Positions 8,828 through 17,982 of a stretch of 64,000 bases of DNA are shown one piece after another. A program made the translations under genes and the position numbers. The DNA comes from Marixanthomonas sp. SCSIO 43207. GTDB taxonomy: Bacteria; Bacteroidota; Bacteroidia; Flavobacteriales; Flavobacteriaceae. Each line of letters opens with the position of its first letter. Position 1 is the stretch's first letter. The stretch spans positions 1,612,001 through 1,676,000 of the forward strand of contig NZ_CP063203.1 in NCBI RefSeq assembly GCF_019904255.1, read 5' to 3'. The notes under the pieces are model-generated. The model did no database searches. It was not told the DNA's origin and saw nothing but the letters and a program-made list of their open reading frames with translations.

Positions 8828-10489
8828 ATGGATAGAAGAAAATTTATATCATTTTTGGGAAAAGCTAGTGCTGGAGCCTTAATTACTCCTCCTTTTTTAA
8901 TTGGTTGCGGAAGTACAACTACTCCGATAGCTGGTGAAAATGTGTCAAACAGTCAATTAAATAGACTAAAAAACTTAAAACTAGAATCAATCCCAGCTTC
9001 AAAAGTAGATGATTTAATTTTAACAAATGGAATGAATTATCATACTATAATTAAATGGGGTGATGCTATTAACGATAAAGATACTTTTGGTTATAACAAT
9101 GATTTTACGTGTTTTATACCTCTTGATAAAACCAACCCTAAAGACGGATTACTCTGGGTAAATCACGAGTATGTAAACCCTCTTTATGTGTCAGGCTATA
9201 ATTATAGAAATCCAAATACACTAAGAACAAAAGAACAAATAGATAAAGAAATGTATAATGTAGGGGGAAGTATTATACGTATAAAAGAAGTAAATGGAAA
9301 GTGGGAAATGGTGTTTAATGATCCATATAACAGGCGAATAACCGCAAAAACACCTATTGTATTTAACTGGGATTATCCTATTTGTGGAAAGGATTCTGCT
9401 ATAGGTACTTTAGCAAACTGTTCTGGCGGAATAACACCATGGAATACATTTTTAAGTTGTGAAGAAAATTATGATGATTTTTATGGTGAGACGGTATATA
9501 CTGAAAATAACAAATCTTACCATAAAAAAAGTAAGTATTATCAATGGGAAGATTTTTACCAGTACCCACCTGAGCATTATGGATGGGTAGTAGAAATAAA
9601 CCCTAAAGATGGGACGGCTCAAAAACACATTGCTTTGGGTCGTTTTGCACACGAATGTTGTACATTATATGAACTTGATGATAAAAGAATTGTTGCCTAT
9701 ACAGGAGATGATGCCAATGATGAACATCTGTATAAGTTTGTATCTTCAAAACCAAGCTCACTAAAAGAAGGTACTTTGTATGTAGCTGATATGGTAAATG
9801 GAAAATGGCTACCCTTAGACTGGCAAAAACAACCCCTATTGAAAAAAAGGTTTAAAGACCAAACAGAAGTGTTAATAAGGGCGAGAGAAGCTTCAAAAGT
9901 ATTAGGTGCTACTCAATTAAATAGACCTGAAGATATAGAGATTGACCCTATATCAGGAAACGTTTTTGTAACCTTTACCAACAACAAACCCAAAAATGAT
10001 TATCACGGCTCTATTGTAAAGATTCAAGAAGATAATAATGAGTTTGATTCATTATCTTTTACATATTCTACGTACAAAGCAGGAGGTGAGAAAAATGGAT
10101 TTTCGTGTCCGGATAACTTATCTTTTGATTTAGCAGGAAATCTTTGGATAACTTCAGATATGTCGGGGAGCTCAATGAATAAAGACGATAAACCATATAA
10201 AAATTTTAAGAATAACAGTCTCTTTGTCGTTCCAAGATATGGTTCTCAAGAAGGAAAGGTAATTCGTGTTGCTTCTGCACCTAGGGATGCTGAATTAACA
10301 GGGCCTTGGTTTTCTCCAAATGGAAAAACACTTTTTTTAAGTGTTCAGCATCCAGGCGAGCAAACAGAAGATAAAGACAACCCTACTAGTAAATGGCCGT
10401 TTGATGAGGATACTATTCCAAAACCTGCTGTAGTAGCAATTACAGGAGATTTTATTGAAAAAATGAACATGTTAGATAAAATAGTATAA
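8828..10489 (+). CDS. phoX: PhoX-family alkaline phosphatase (DUF839), Tat-exported
   Basis: The 553-residue protein opens with a Tat-type signal (DRRKFISFLGKASAGALITPP) and an IGCG site that could be lipidated. The mature domain shows DUF839 hallmarks: LWVNHEY near 112-118, GGIT.W.TFLSCEENY near 200-215, GRFAHECC near 270-277, YTGDD near 294 and CPDNLSFD.AGNLWIT near 425-440. PhoX enzymes release phosphate from organophosphates using Ca and Fe, not Zn as PhoA does. Placed with a CobW-type chaperone and the NTF2-like gene, it fits a zinc-sparing role as well as phosphate scavenging. Confidence 0.85.
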   Translation: MDRRKFISFLGKASAGALITPPFLIGCGSTTTPIAGENVSNSQLNRLKNLKLESIPASKVDDLILTNGMNYHTIIKWGDAINDKDTFGYNNDFTCFIPLDKTNPKDGLLWVNHEYVNPLYVSGYNYRNPNTLRTKEQIDKEMYNVGGSIIRIKEVNGKWEMVFNDPYNRRITAKTPIVFNWDYPICGKDSAIGTLANCSGGITPWNTFLSCEENYDDFYGETVYTENNKSYHKKSKYYQWEDFYQYPPEHYGWVVEINPKDGTAQKHIALGRFAHECCTLYELDDKRIVAYTGDDANDEHLYKFVSSKPSSLKEGTLYVADMVNGKWLPLDWQKQPLLKKRFKDQTEVLIRAREASKVLGATQLNRPEDIEIDPISGNVFVTFTNNKPKNDYHGSIVKIQEDNNEFDSLSFTYSTYKAGGEKNGFSCPDNLSFDLAGNLWITSDMSGSSMNKDDKPYKNFKNNSLFVVPRYGSQEGKVIRVASAPRDAELTGPWFSPNGKTLFLSVQHPGEQTEDKDNPTSKWPFDEDTIPKPAVVAITGDFIEKMNMLDKIV

Positions 10490-10549
10490 AGTTAAAACTT
10501 GTAACTTTCTCTTAAAATGATGTATTAATTTAAATAACCTTTATTATAT

Positions 10550-10984
10550 ATGTTTCTTAAAAAGACTATGTTGGTAAACTTACACTCCAATTCAAATATA
10601 CTTGGTTCTATAGCAAGCGGTCTTTGTTTAATTCATTGCATTATAACACCTTTATTATTTGTGGCGCATGCGGGTCATATTCATGAACACCACGCTCACG
10701 CACACCCGTTTTGGTGGGGGTTAATAGACTTATTATTTATAGCTATATCACTTCTAGCGGTATATTGGTCTGCAAAAAATACTTCAAAAAAATGGCTTCG
10801 CTATGCACTTTGGATTAGTTGGTTTGCCTTATCATTTGTAATTTTTAATGAAAAGTTAAGTTTTTTAAGTCTAGCTGAAGAAGTTATTTACATTCCCGCT
10901 ATTGCCTTGATACTTTTTCATTTATTAAATAGAAAGTATTGTGAGTGTAGCGATGATACCTGTTGTGTTAAGACAAATGAATAA
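10550..10984 (+). CDS. MerC-domain membrane protein
   Basis: The 144-residue protein has four predicted membrane helices. It has the MerC-like start LGSIASGLCLIHCIITPLL with the paired Cys (about 27-31), a His-rich loop HAGHIHEHHAHAHP between helices one and two, and a Cys-rich C-terminus CECSDDTCC. MerC proteins were named for mercury uptake, but flavobacterial homologues near metal genes probably move or sense other soft metals such as zinc. It lies 60 bp after PhoX with no terminator seen between, and converges with the LytTR gene. Confidence 0.8.
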   Translation: MFLKKTMLVNLHSNSNILGSIASGLCLIHCIITPLLFVAHAGHIHEHHAHAHPFWWGLIDLLFIAISLLAVYWSAKNTSKKWLRYALWISWFALSFVIFNEKLSFLSLAEEVIYIPAIALILFHLLNRKYCECSDDTCCVKTNE

Positions 10985-11001
10985 TTCTTACCTCAATTTA
11001 C

Positions 11002-11703
11002 CTAAATCCCAAAACGATTATAAATCGCTTGTTTAAATGCTCGACCAATAGGGAGGTTTTTTTTACTTTCTAGTACCACTTGATTGCCTGATATCTTGCT
11101 TATTTTATGTGTATTGACCAAATATGATTTGTGAATGCGCATAAACCCATCAGGCTCTAGTTGTTCTTCCCAATGACGTAATGATTCGGTAGTTACATGT
11201 TTGTGATCGCTAAGATGCACTTCTGTATAATCTGAATCGGCTGTGATATAAAAAATTTCAGATGTTTTGAGGCGTATGTGGTCATACCCGCTTTTAATGA
11301 ATAATTCACGCACCGCCGGTTCAACGGTAGCTTCAGTAGAAAACCGCTGTGCAGAAGTGTTTGCGGCAGCCTTAGTGACAGCTTTTACAAACCGTTCAAA
11401 AGAGAAGGGTTTTAAAAGGTAATCTACTACATTGAGCTCATAACTTTCCAAGGCATAATCTTGAAAGGCAGTGGTTAAAATTACTTGAGGAGGGTGTTGT
11501 AAACTTTTCAGAAAATCAATACCGGATAGTTTGGGTAAATGAATGTCTAAAAAAAGAATGTCTATAGCTTCCTGTTGTAAGGTGGGCAAAGCCGAAACAG
11601 CATCGGTAAAGCTAGCAACCAAGTGTAGCGAACCCATATCGGTTATAAACTTTTTAAGTATGCGTTGCGCCGGTAGTTGATCTTCTATAATAATGCACTT
11701 CAT
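11002..11703 (-). CDS. LytTR-type response regulator
   Basis: The 233-residue protein has an N-terminal receiver domain with the acidic pair E7/D8, phosphoacceptor D53 (FLDIHLP) and K98 (LLKPF), then a LytTR DNA-binding domain from about residue 135 with the typical RIHKSYLVN and GRAFKQAI stretches. It overlaps the sensor kinase gene by 4 bases, so the two form a two-component system. LytTR domains bind direct repeats with about 21-bp period, and such a repeat lies just upstream at 12832-12862. Confidence 0.92.
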   Translation of the reverse strand: MKCIIIEDQLPAQRILKKFITDMGSLHLVASFTDAVSALPTLQQEAIDILFLDIHLPKLSGIDFLKSLQHPPQVILTTAFQDYALESYELNVVDYLLKPFSFERFVKAVTKAAANTSAQRFSTEATVEPAVRELFIKSGYDHIRLKTSEIFYITADSDYTEVHLSDHKHVTTESLRHWEEQLEPDGFMRIHKSYLVNTHKISKISGNQVVLESKKNLPIGRAFKQAIYNRFGI

Positions 11704-12746
11704 TCTTCTTGTGTTTTACCCAAATGTAAGGTTAATGATACTTCATACCACGATTCGGTTTTAGCTATATGTAAGTGATGCGCTTCGGGATAAAGCAATT
11801 GCAAACGTTTTTTTACATTTTCTAAACCTATTCCCTTTTCAAGTTGTTGGGTATTGCTCTCTTGCAGATAGGTGTTTTTACACAAAAACTGTAATGTATG
11901 GTCTTCTGTTACTTGGGCTTCTACTATAATTTCTATATCACCACTTTGGCTGGCTCCACTATGTTTAAAAGCATTCTCTACAAATACGGAAAGAATTAAA
12001 GGAGCAATGCGGTAGGATTGTGAAGTTGCTTGAATACGAGTATCTACGGTACCACGGCCTTCAATTTGTAAGGTGCTTAGTTTGATGTAGTTTTCAAGAT
12101 GGGTTAGCTCTTTTTTTAAGGGCACATACGCAGCTTTACATTCATACAGCATATAGCGCAATACATCTGAAAGTTCCAAAATAATCTCTGGAGTACGAGG
12201 TGATTTTTCAACCGCATACGCATATAGGTTATTAATGTTATTAAACAAAAAATGAGGATTAATTTGAGACTTTAAATATTGTAACTCACTTTCTTTTACA
12301 GAGTTTTTAAGCTCTTGTACTTCGCGTTGCTTGGTAAGTGCATCCCAAGCAAATTTAAACCCTACTAGTATGGTTATGGTGGGTAAGGTGCTTAATAAGT
12401 TATAAAATACTCCCAAGAAATTCTTGCCGCGGGTATCGGGATAAAACAGCTGCTCCAAAAATGCTTCTTCTATAAAAATAACCAACCCTACCACAATCAA
12501 AAAATATACACCAAATGCCCAATACCTGTTTTTATATAAGTAGTTAGGCAATAAAAAATAGTTGATTATCAATCCGGCAATGGCATAATTAAGATAAAAA
12601 AAGATTTGATGTGCTTCAAATCCCGGAATATGCCTGTCAAAAGCATAAAACACAAACACGATACTATTCAAAATAACTTGAAACAGCACCTCTTTAAGGC
12701 TGATGGATTGTGAAGCAAAACGCAAGTTCATCTTACAAAAGTACAT
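11700..12746 (-). CDS. LytS/YehU-type sensor histidine kinase
   Basis: The 348-residue membrane kinase has four hydrophobic helices in the first 135 residues, a short coiled linker, and the His_kinase motif QINPHFLFNN with phosphoacceptor H165. A degenerate HATPase with VENAFKH follows near 255-262 and GIGLENVKKRL near 300. There is no large sensor domain, so it probably senses through its membrane part. An internal ATG six codons in (12731) is an alternative start. Partner: the LytTR regulator downstream. Confidence 0.9.
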   Translation of the reverse strand: MYFCKMNLRFASQSISLKEVLFQVILNSIVFVFYAFDRHIPGFEAHQIFFYLNYAIAGLIINYFLLPNYLYKNRYWAFGVYFLIVVGLVIFIEEAFLEQLFYPDTRGKNFLGVFYNLLSTLPTITILVGFKFAWDALTKQREVQELKNSVKESELQYLKSQINPHFLFNNINNLYAYAVEKSPRTPEIILELSDVLRYMLYECKAAYVPLKKELTHLENYIKLSTLQIEGRGTVDTRIQATSQSYRIAPLILSVFVENAFKHSGASQSGDIEIIVEAQVTEDHTLQFLCKNTYLQESNTQQLEKGIGLENVKKRLQLLYPEAHHLHIAKTESWYEVSLTLHLGKTQEE

Positions 12747-12831
12747 TTTTAAACCACTCGTAAAACAAAGCTTTGGTGAACAGCCAATCCACTACTGCAA
12801 ACGACATGAGTAGTAAGCCAAACGCATGTCG

Positions 12832-12862
12832 TGTTGTTGACGGGTAAAGAAATGTTGTTGAC
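12832..12862. promoter_or_regulatory. Candidate LytTR operator: two 10-bp direct repeats, 21-bp period
   Basis: TGTTGTTGAC occurs exactly at 12832-12841 and again at 12853-12862, an 11-bp gap and 21-bp period, which puts both copies on the same DNA face. LytTR proteins bind such direct repeats. The site is in the divergent intergenic region between the LytTR pair (minus) and the DoxX/TonB-receptor operon (plus), ending 10 bp before a TTTG -33-like element. Confidence 0.55.
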
Positions 12863-12871
12863 CGGAATTAA

Positions 12872-12903
12872 TTTGAATAAAGCCTTTAATCTTAGTTTTT
12901 TTG
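12872..12903 (+). promoter_or_regulatory. Candidate Bacteroidota promoter of the DoxX/TonB-receptor operon
   Basis: TTTG at 12872-12875 is followed after 20 bp by a T-rich -7 box ending TTTG (12896-12903). The -7 box lacks the usual TA. Transcription would start near 12910, leaving about 20 nt of leader before the ATG at 12929. The direct repeats at 12832-12862 are in an activator position. Confidence 0.4.
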
Positions 12904-12928
12904 TACTAGCAAATTTTAAAAACCAACA

Positions 12929-13351
12929 ATGAAAAAAAATCTACACCCACAGTATGCCTCCACCTTTGATGCAGGACTATTACTTTTACGCTTATTATTC
13001 GGTCTTAGTATGTTACTGGGTCACGGACTAGGCAAATGGAACATGCTATTCAGTGGAGAAGAAGTAAAGTTTTTTGATTTATTAGGTATAGGAGCTGTTG
13101 CATCACTGGCATTAGCGGTTTTTGCCGAAGTCATTTGTTCGCTGTTACTTTCCTTAGGCTTGCTTACTCGTTGGGCACTTATTCCCTTAATAATTACCAT
13201 GGCTATTGCTGTATTTAGTGTGCATATTAATGACGGTTTTAACGGAATGGAAAAAGCACTACTGTATGGGGTTGGGTATATCAGCTTGTTTTTAACAGGG
13301 CCCGGTTGGTACTCAATGGATTCATTTTTAAGTCGGAAATCAAAACAATAA
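12929..13351 (+). CDS. DoxX-family membrane protein
   Basis: The 140-residue protein has four predicted membrane helices and the DoxX-like start GLLLLRLLFGLSMLLGHGLGKW, with a glycine-rich first helix. DoxX proteins are small inner-membrane proteins tied to redox or terminal-oxidase functions, with no settled biochemistry. The stop is 1 bp before the TonB-dependent receptor start, so the two are cotranscribed. Regulation by the divergent LytS/LytTR pair is inferred from the repeat upstream. Confidence 0.85.
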   Translation: MKKNLHPQYASTFDAGLLLLRLLFGLSMLLGHGLGKWNMLFSGEEVKFFDLLGIGAVASLALAVFAEVICSLLLSLGLLTRWALIPLIITMAIAVFSVHINDGFNGMEKALLYGVGYISLFLTGPGWYSMDSFLSRKSKQ

Positions 13352-13352
13352 T

Positions 13353-15734
13353 ATGCGTACCTACATGATACCTTACACAAAATATATACTTTTTATACTC
13401 TGTTTTTGTTCAGCATTATTGTTGCAAGCACAAGAAACCATAACCGTGTCAGGAACCTTGATAGAAGCCGAAACTGCTCAACCCGTCCCGTATGCGACCG
13501 TATTGATAAACAATGCCGAAACCAAGGAGCTTATCACGGGAGCAACATCAAATGATCAAGGTGTTTTTCAAGTACAAACAACAGCAACAAACTTCTATGT
13601 AGAAATAAGTTTTATGGGGTTTAAAACCAAAACCATAACCAATTTTACACTCTCAAATAATAGTGTAAACTTGGGCCGTATTGAATTGGCAGCCGATAAT
13701 CAAGCCCTTGATGAGGTTGTAGTTACTGGCGAAGTATCTAGAACTGTATTTAAGTTGGATAAACGTGTTTTTAACGTAGGAAAAGATATTAGTAGTACCG
13801 GTGTAAGTGCATTAGAGGTGCTTAACAACGTGCCTTCGGTAAATGTGAATATAGAAGGAGATGTAAGCTTACGCGGAAGCGGTGGTGTTCAGATTTTAAT
13901 TAATGGTAAACCTTCCGTATTAGCCGATCAATCCAGCAATGCATTGGGAACCATCACAGCCGATATGATTGAAAGTGTTGAGGTAATTACCAACCCTTCA
14001 GCAAAGTATGAAGCTTCAGGAACTTCAGGAATTTTAAATATCATCCTTAAAAAAGAAGAAAAGCAAGGCTGGAACGGATCTATATCGGCCAATACTGGTA
14101 TACCCGATAATCATAGCATTGGAGGTAGCATCAACAGGCGTACCGAAAAATTTAACTTGTTTACTCAATTTGGTGCCGGATACCGCTCTCTTCCCGAAGA
14201 TACCGAAGCCATTAACCGCAACCTTACTACCGGCGAAACCGTTGCGAGTATAGGAGAAGAATTTCGTAATGAAACCTTTTTCAACATCACCCTAGGAACC
14301 GATTATCACCTTAATGAATATAATGTGTTTACACTTTCGGGAAATTTTGCTTACGAAATTGAAGATCAGCCTTCAGAAACTATTTTTAGTCTTTCAGATA
14401 CCGACGGACTCATATCACGATGGGTGCGAGAAGAAACTACAGATGCCAATAATCCTAAATGGCAATATGAATTTAACTGGAAAAAAACCTTCACCAATAA
14501 TGAAGACCATACTTTGCAAGTAACCGCCCAGGGGCGTTCTTTTGCAAAGGATCAATCCTCACAATTTACAGACCGTACCTTGCAAGGTATTAACGTTGAT
14601 AATAACCAACGTACGGCTACCAATTTTGAGCAAACCGATTATACCTTCAAAGCAGATTACACAAATCCCATCACCGATGCGTATACCATAGAAGCAGGAG
14701 CTCAATATGTAATTAATGACGTAGGAAACGATTACCGAGTACAAGATTTTATGAATGGCGAATATGTAATAAACGAAGACCTTACCAATAACTTTGAATG
14801 GAACCAAAACGTACTGGGTGTGTATGCTACGGGAGCGTATGAAAATGACATATGGGGTGTTAAAGCAGGATTGCGAGTAGAGAATACAGAGTTAACCACA
14901 CTGCTTACCAATACCAACGAAGCCAATGCCCAAAACTTTACCGATTTGTTTCCTTCGGTTCATACATCCTATAAAATAAGTGAAGGTTTTTCATTACAAG
15001 CCGGATATTCCAGACGTATTTTTAGACCACGATTATGGGATTTAAATCCATTTTTTAATATTCGGAATAATTTCAACATTCGGGTAGGAAACCCTGATTT
15101 ACAACCCGAATTTACCGATTCTTATGAGCTTACCAGTATTTATAAAATAGGTGACGCTTCATTGAGCTCTAGCCTGTATCACAGATACACCACCGATGTG
15201 GTTGAGCGGGTAAGCACATTTGATGATAATGTAACCTTCTCCAGACCTGAAAACATAGGGACCAATGCAACGTACGGTTTTGAAACCAACGGAAAATACA
15301 GTCCTGCTAATTGGCTGAGTTTTAATGGAGATTTCAATTTTAATTATTTTGAACGAAATGGTTCGTTTGAAAATCAAAATTTTGATTTTGATGGCAGTCA
15401 ATGGTCAGCACGATTGGGGGCTAAAGTAGATTTACCTGCCGATTTTGATCTGGAACTTACCGGAAATTATCAGTCTAGCTTTGAAACCATTCAAGGAGAA
15501 CAAAGCGGTTTTGCATCTATGGATTTAGGACTACGAAAAAAGATTTTTAAAGGTAAAATTGTAGCAAACTTGGGTATTAGAGATGTCTTTGCATCTAGAA
15601 TACAAGAACGATTTGTCAACCAACCTACTTTTGAAACCTACGATTATAGCCTACGTGGCCGCTTTTTTACTTTTGGCTTAAGCTATGGCTTTGGTAAAGG
15701 CGAAGCGATGACCTATTCGGGTCGCAGACGCTAA
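13353..15734 (+). CDS. TonB-dependent receptor / outer-membrane beta-barrel protein
   Basis: The 793-residue protein has a signal peptide (YILFILCFCSALLLQAQ), a CarboxypepD_reg-like domain (about 28-115, TVSGTLIEAETAQPVPYATV), a plug domain with LEVLNNVPSVNVN and VEVITNPSAKYEASGTSGILNI (about 150-230), and a C-terminal barrel ending in alternating aromatic strands (FTFGLSYGFGK). This is the CirA/OMP_b-brl_3-like class common in Bacteroidota. The length, about 790 residues, is typical for the smaller receptors with one regulatory-like domain. Substrate is unknown. An ATG at 13365 is an alternative start. A terminator follows. Confidence 0.9.
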   Translation: MRTYMIPYTKYILFILCFCSALLLQAQETITVSGTLIEAETAQPVPYATVLINNAETKELITGATSNDQGVFQVQTTATNFYVEISFMGFKTKTITNFTLSNNSVNLGRIELAADNQALDEVVVTGEVSRTVFKLDKRVFNVGKDISSTGVSALEVLNNVPSVNVNIEGDVSLRGSGGVQILINGKPSVLADQSSNALGTITADMIESVEVITNPSAKYEASGTSGILNIILKKEEKQGWNGSISANTGIPDNHSIGGSINRRTEKFNLFTQFGAGYRSLPEDTEAINRNLTTGETVASIGEEFRNETFFNITLGTDYHLNEYNVFTLSGNFAYEIEDQPSETIFSLSDTDGLISRWVREETTDANNPKWQYEFNWKKTFTNNEDHTLQVTAQGRSFAKDQSSQFTDRTLQGINVDNNQRTATNFEQTDYTFKADYTNPITDAYTIEAGAQYVINDVGNDYRVQDFMNGEYVINEDLTNNFEWNQNVLGVYATGAYENDIWGVKAGLRVENTELTTLLTNTNEANAQNFTDLFPSVHTSYKISEGFSLQAGYSRRIFRPRLWDLNPFFNIRNNFNIRVGNPDLQPEFTDSYELTSIYKIGDASLSSSLYHRYTTDVVERVSTFDDNVTFSRPENIGTNATYGFETNGKYSPANWLSFNGDFNFNYFERNGSFENQNFDFDGSQWSARLGAKVDLPADFDLELTGNYQSSFETIQGEQSGFASMDLGLRKKIFKGKIVANLGIRDVFASRIQERFVNQPTFETYDYSLRGRFFTFGLSYGFGKGEAMTYSGRRR

Positions 15735-15758
15735 ATTTTGTTTCTATTTGATTAGTAT

Positions 15759-15793
15759 CCCCCAAACAGTATAAGTTTGGGGGTTTTGTTTTT
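15759..15793 (+). terminator. Rho-independent terminator after the TonB receptor
   Basis: CCCCCAAAC (15759-15767) pairs perfectly with GTTTGGGGG (15775-15783) over a 7-nt loop. TTTTGTTTTT follows (15784-15793). It lies 25 bp after the receptor stop and points in the plus direction only. Confidence 0.92.
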
Positions 15794-15878
15794 AGTATCT
15801 TATTTAAAAACGATGATGGTTCATCATATTTTAATAGTCCGAAAGCTTGGTTTTGTGGTAGGTTTTAGCACTAGCAGT

Positions 15879-17348
15879 TTATGCAGAAGGAGTCGTTAAA
15901 ACCTTGCGTACATCTTCAAATATTTCCGGTCTGTCGGCCAACACAATTAAGTGATCTTGCGCTTGTAATTGCGTAGCGCCATTAGGAGTTATATAACTGC
16001 CATCTCGCTTGATCATTGCGATAATAGCATTTTTAGGAAATCCTAAAGCTACAATTTGTTTATCAACGGCTGCACAATTGGCGCTAATGGTAAATTCTTG
16101 CATTTCGGCTTTGGGATTTTCAGTTAAAAGCATATCGGTAGCCGATAACTTTTTGGAGGTTTCGGGTAAGCCTACATGTAGCCATTTGGCAACAAGTGAT
16201 AAGGTAGTACCTTGGAACAATACCGAAGTGACTGAAATAAAAAAGACGATATTAAACATCATATTCGCTTTTTCAATTCCGGCCAATAAAGGATAGGTAG
16301 CAAAAACAATAGGAACGGCTCCTCGCAAGCCTACCCAAGAGATGTAAAAACGCCTGCGTAATTTCATCTTAAAAAATATCAAGCTTAAGAATACGCCAAT
16401 AGGGCGCGCTACAAAGATTAAAAATAATGAGATAAGCAATCCTATTCCCATCACCGGAATTACTTGCTTCGGAAATACCAACAAACCTAATGTCAAGAAC
16501 AAAACAATTTGCATAAGCCAAGCAAGACCATCATACATTTTTAAGATGGTTTTTTTATGTATTAAGTCTTGATTGCCGAGGTACACGGCGCAAATATAAA
16601 TAGCTAAAAAGCCATTTCCGCCTAAAAAATCGGTTGCTGAAAAGGTGATAAACATCAACGCAATGACCAGCACAGGATACAATCCTTCAAAATCTAACTT
16701 GATTTTATTGATGATAAATTTACTCGCCTTACCAAATAAAAACCCACCTATTCCGCCTACAAGCATTTGCTGTAAAAACATGGGGATGATGGATAAAATA
16801 CTCTGGTCTTGGTTGATAACCAGTGTTAAAAAAGCCAGTGTTAAAACATACGCCATAGGGTCGTTACTACCACTTTCAAGTTCTAGCGTAGGGCGCAGAT
16901 TGGTTTTTAATGCCAAACTTTTGGAACGTAAAATTGAGAATACGGCGGCCGCATCGGTAGACGATACAATAGATCCTAATAGCATGCTTTCATAAATGGT
17001 AAAATCGGTAAGAAACCAAACAAAGGTTCCTAGGGAGACCGCAGTGAGGAGCACGCCCAAGGTAGATAGGGCAATACCTTCTTTTAGTATGGGTTTGACC
17101 GCTTTCCAGTTGGTGTCTAGTCCTCCGGAAAACAAAATAAAGTTAAGCGAAACAATACCAATAAATTGAGCTGCTTGGGGATCGTCAAAACGAATACCGC
17201 CAATGCCTTCAGAACCGGCCAAAATTCCGATTGCCAAAAATAATAACAGCGTAGGAACACCAAATTTATACGATGTTTTTCCCACTACAATGCTTATAAG
17301 CAGTAGTATGGAGCCTACCAATACAATGTTTTCAATCGTTAAGTTCAT
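15879..17348 (-). CDS. K+/H+ (CPA1, NhaP2/CvrA-like) antiporter
   Basis: The 489-residue protein has about 12 membrane helices over residues 5-395 and a C-terminal RCK_C/TrkA-C domain (about 405-487, EFTISANCAAVDKQ and DHLIVLADRPE). CPA1 signatures include SSTDAAAVFSILRS near 130 and LELESGSNDPMAYVLT near 153-168, where the ND pair contributes to the cation site. NhaP2/CvrA enzymes exchange K+ or Na+ for protons at the inner membrane and are gated by nucleotide through the RCK domain. It is monocistronic as far as I can see. Confidence 0.9.
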   Translation of the reverse strand: MNLTIENIVLVGSILLLISIVVGKTSYKFGVPTLLLFLAIGILAGSEGIGGIRFDDPQAAQFIGIVSLNFILFSGGLDTNWKAVKPILKEGIALSTLGVLLTAVSLGTFVWFLTDFTIYESMLLGSIVSSTDAAAVFSILRSKSLALKTNLRPTLELESGSNDPMAYVLTLAFLTLVINQDQSILSIIPMFLQQMLVGGIGGFLFGKASKFIINKIKLDFEGLYPVLVIALMFITFSATDFLGGNGFLAIYICAVYLGNQDLIHKKTILKMYDGLAWLMQIVLFLTLGLLVFPKQVIPVMGIGLLISLFLIFVARPIGVFLSLIFFKMKLRRRFYISWVGLRGAVPIVFATYPLLAGIEKANMMFNIVFFISVTSVLFQGTTLSLVAKWLHVGLPETSKKLSATDMLLTENPKAEMQEFTISANCAAVDKQIVALGFPKNAIIAMIKRDGSYITPNGATQLQAQDHLIVLADRPEIFEDVRKVLTTPSA

Positions 17349-17822
17349 AGCGTGGCATTTCGGTTGCCGTTTTGCAAAGATAAAAGTTCAGGAAAAAGAA
17401 TGGAGGTATATACCTTTTTATCTTATTCTTTTAGTTTACCAATTAATTCACTATCCTTTTTTTACAGAATTTGTAATAAACTAATTTAATATTTAATTAG
17501 GGTGTAATTAACACATTGTAAGGTATATAAGTTATATATTAGAGTTAGTAAAGAACTTTGAAAATTTTGTTTATACCTAAAAAAAATGATAGTCAGTAAA
17601 AAGGTTATAAAAAGTATGAAAAGCTTCGTGAGGAAGAGATGAGTAAAGGGATAAAAACTCAAATTGTGCTAATACACAAAACTTGAGTAAGAAGAGGGAA
17701 ACTAGCGAAACAGTATGAAAAACGAACTAAAAACAGAATTATTCCAACAAGAAAAAAGTAAATTATTATAGTATTAGGGATAACGATGAGTTACTTACAG
17801 AACTTCGAAAATATTAAAGAAT
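17349..17822. other. AT-rich intergenic region, nothing recognised
   Basis: These 474 bp between divergent transcription units hold short purine-rich and AT-rich stretches. I see no open frame longer than about 30 codons, no strong hairpin and no clear TAnnTTTG box. It presumably carries the promoters of the antiporter and of the 17823 operon. Confidence 0.4.
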
Positions 17823-17963
17823 ATGAATAAGGAAGATCAAAATGAAAAACATGTAGTAGGGGATGAAATGTATCAAAAAAAAATGGAAGGAGAAACACAT
17901 AACCGTAATGAAAAAGAATCTTCTAAAAACTGGTGGGAGAAATTAAAATCATTATTTCAATAA
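17823..17963 (+). CDS. Small hydrophilic protein, 46 aa
   Basis: ATG at 17823 opens a 46-codon frame ending TAA at 17961-17963. The peptide is highly charged (Lys, Glu, Asn) and ends in an amphipathic tail SKNWWEKLKSLFQ. It precedes the SDR gene by 19 bp in the same direction, which supports a real small gene in a stress-type operon. Short acidic/basic hydrophilic proteins of this type accompany general-stress genes in flavobacteria. No function is assigned. Confidence 0.5.
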   Translation: MNKEDQNEKHVVGDEMYQKKMEGETHNRNEKESSKNWWEKLKSLFQ

Positions 17964-17982
17964 TTTATTTAAATAGTAGGAT

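Noticed and set aside
12733-12804. Short minus-strand frame MSFAVVDWLFTKALFYEWFKNVLL before the LytS-like gene, with protein-like composition
   Set aside because: Only 24 codons from its ATG, overlaps the kinase start, and the upstream open part runs through the direct-repeat operator. Could be a tiny peptide but evidence is too thin.
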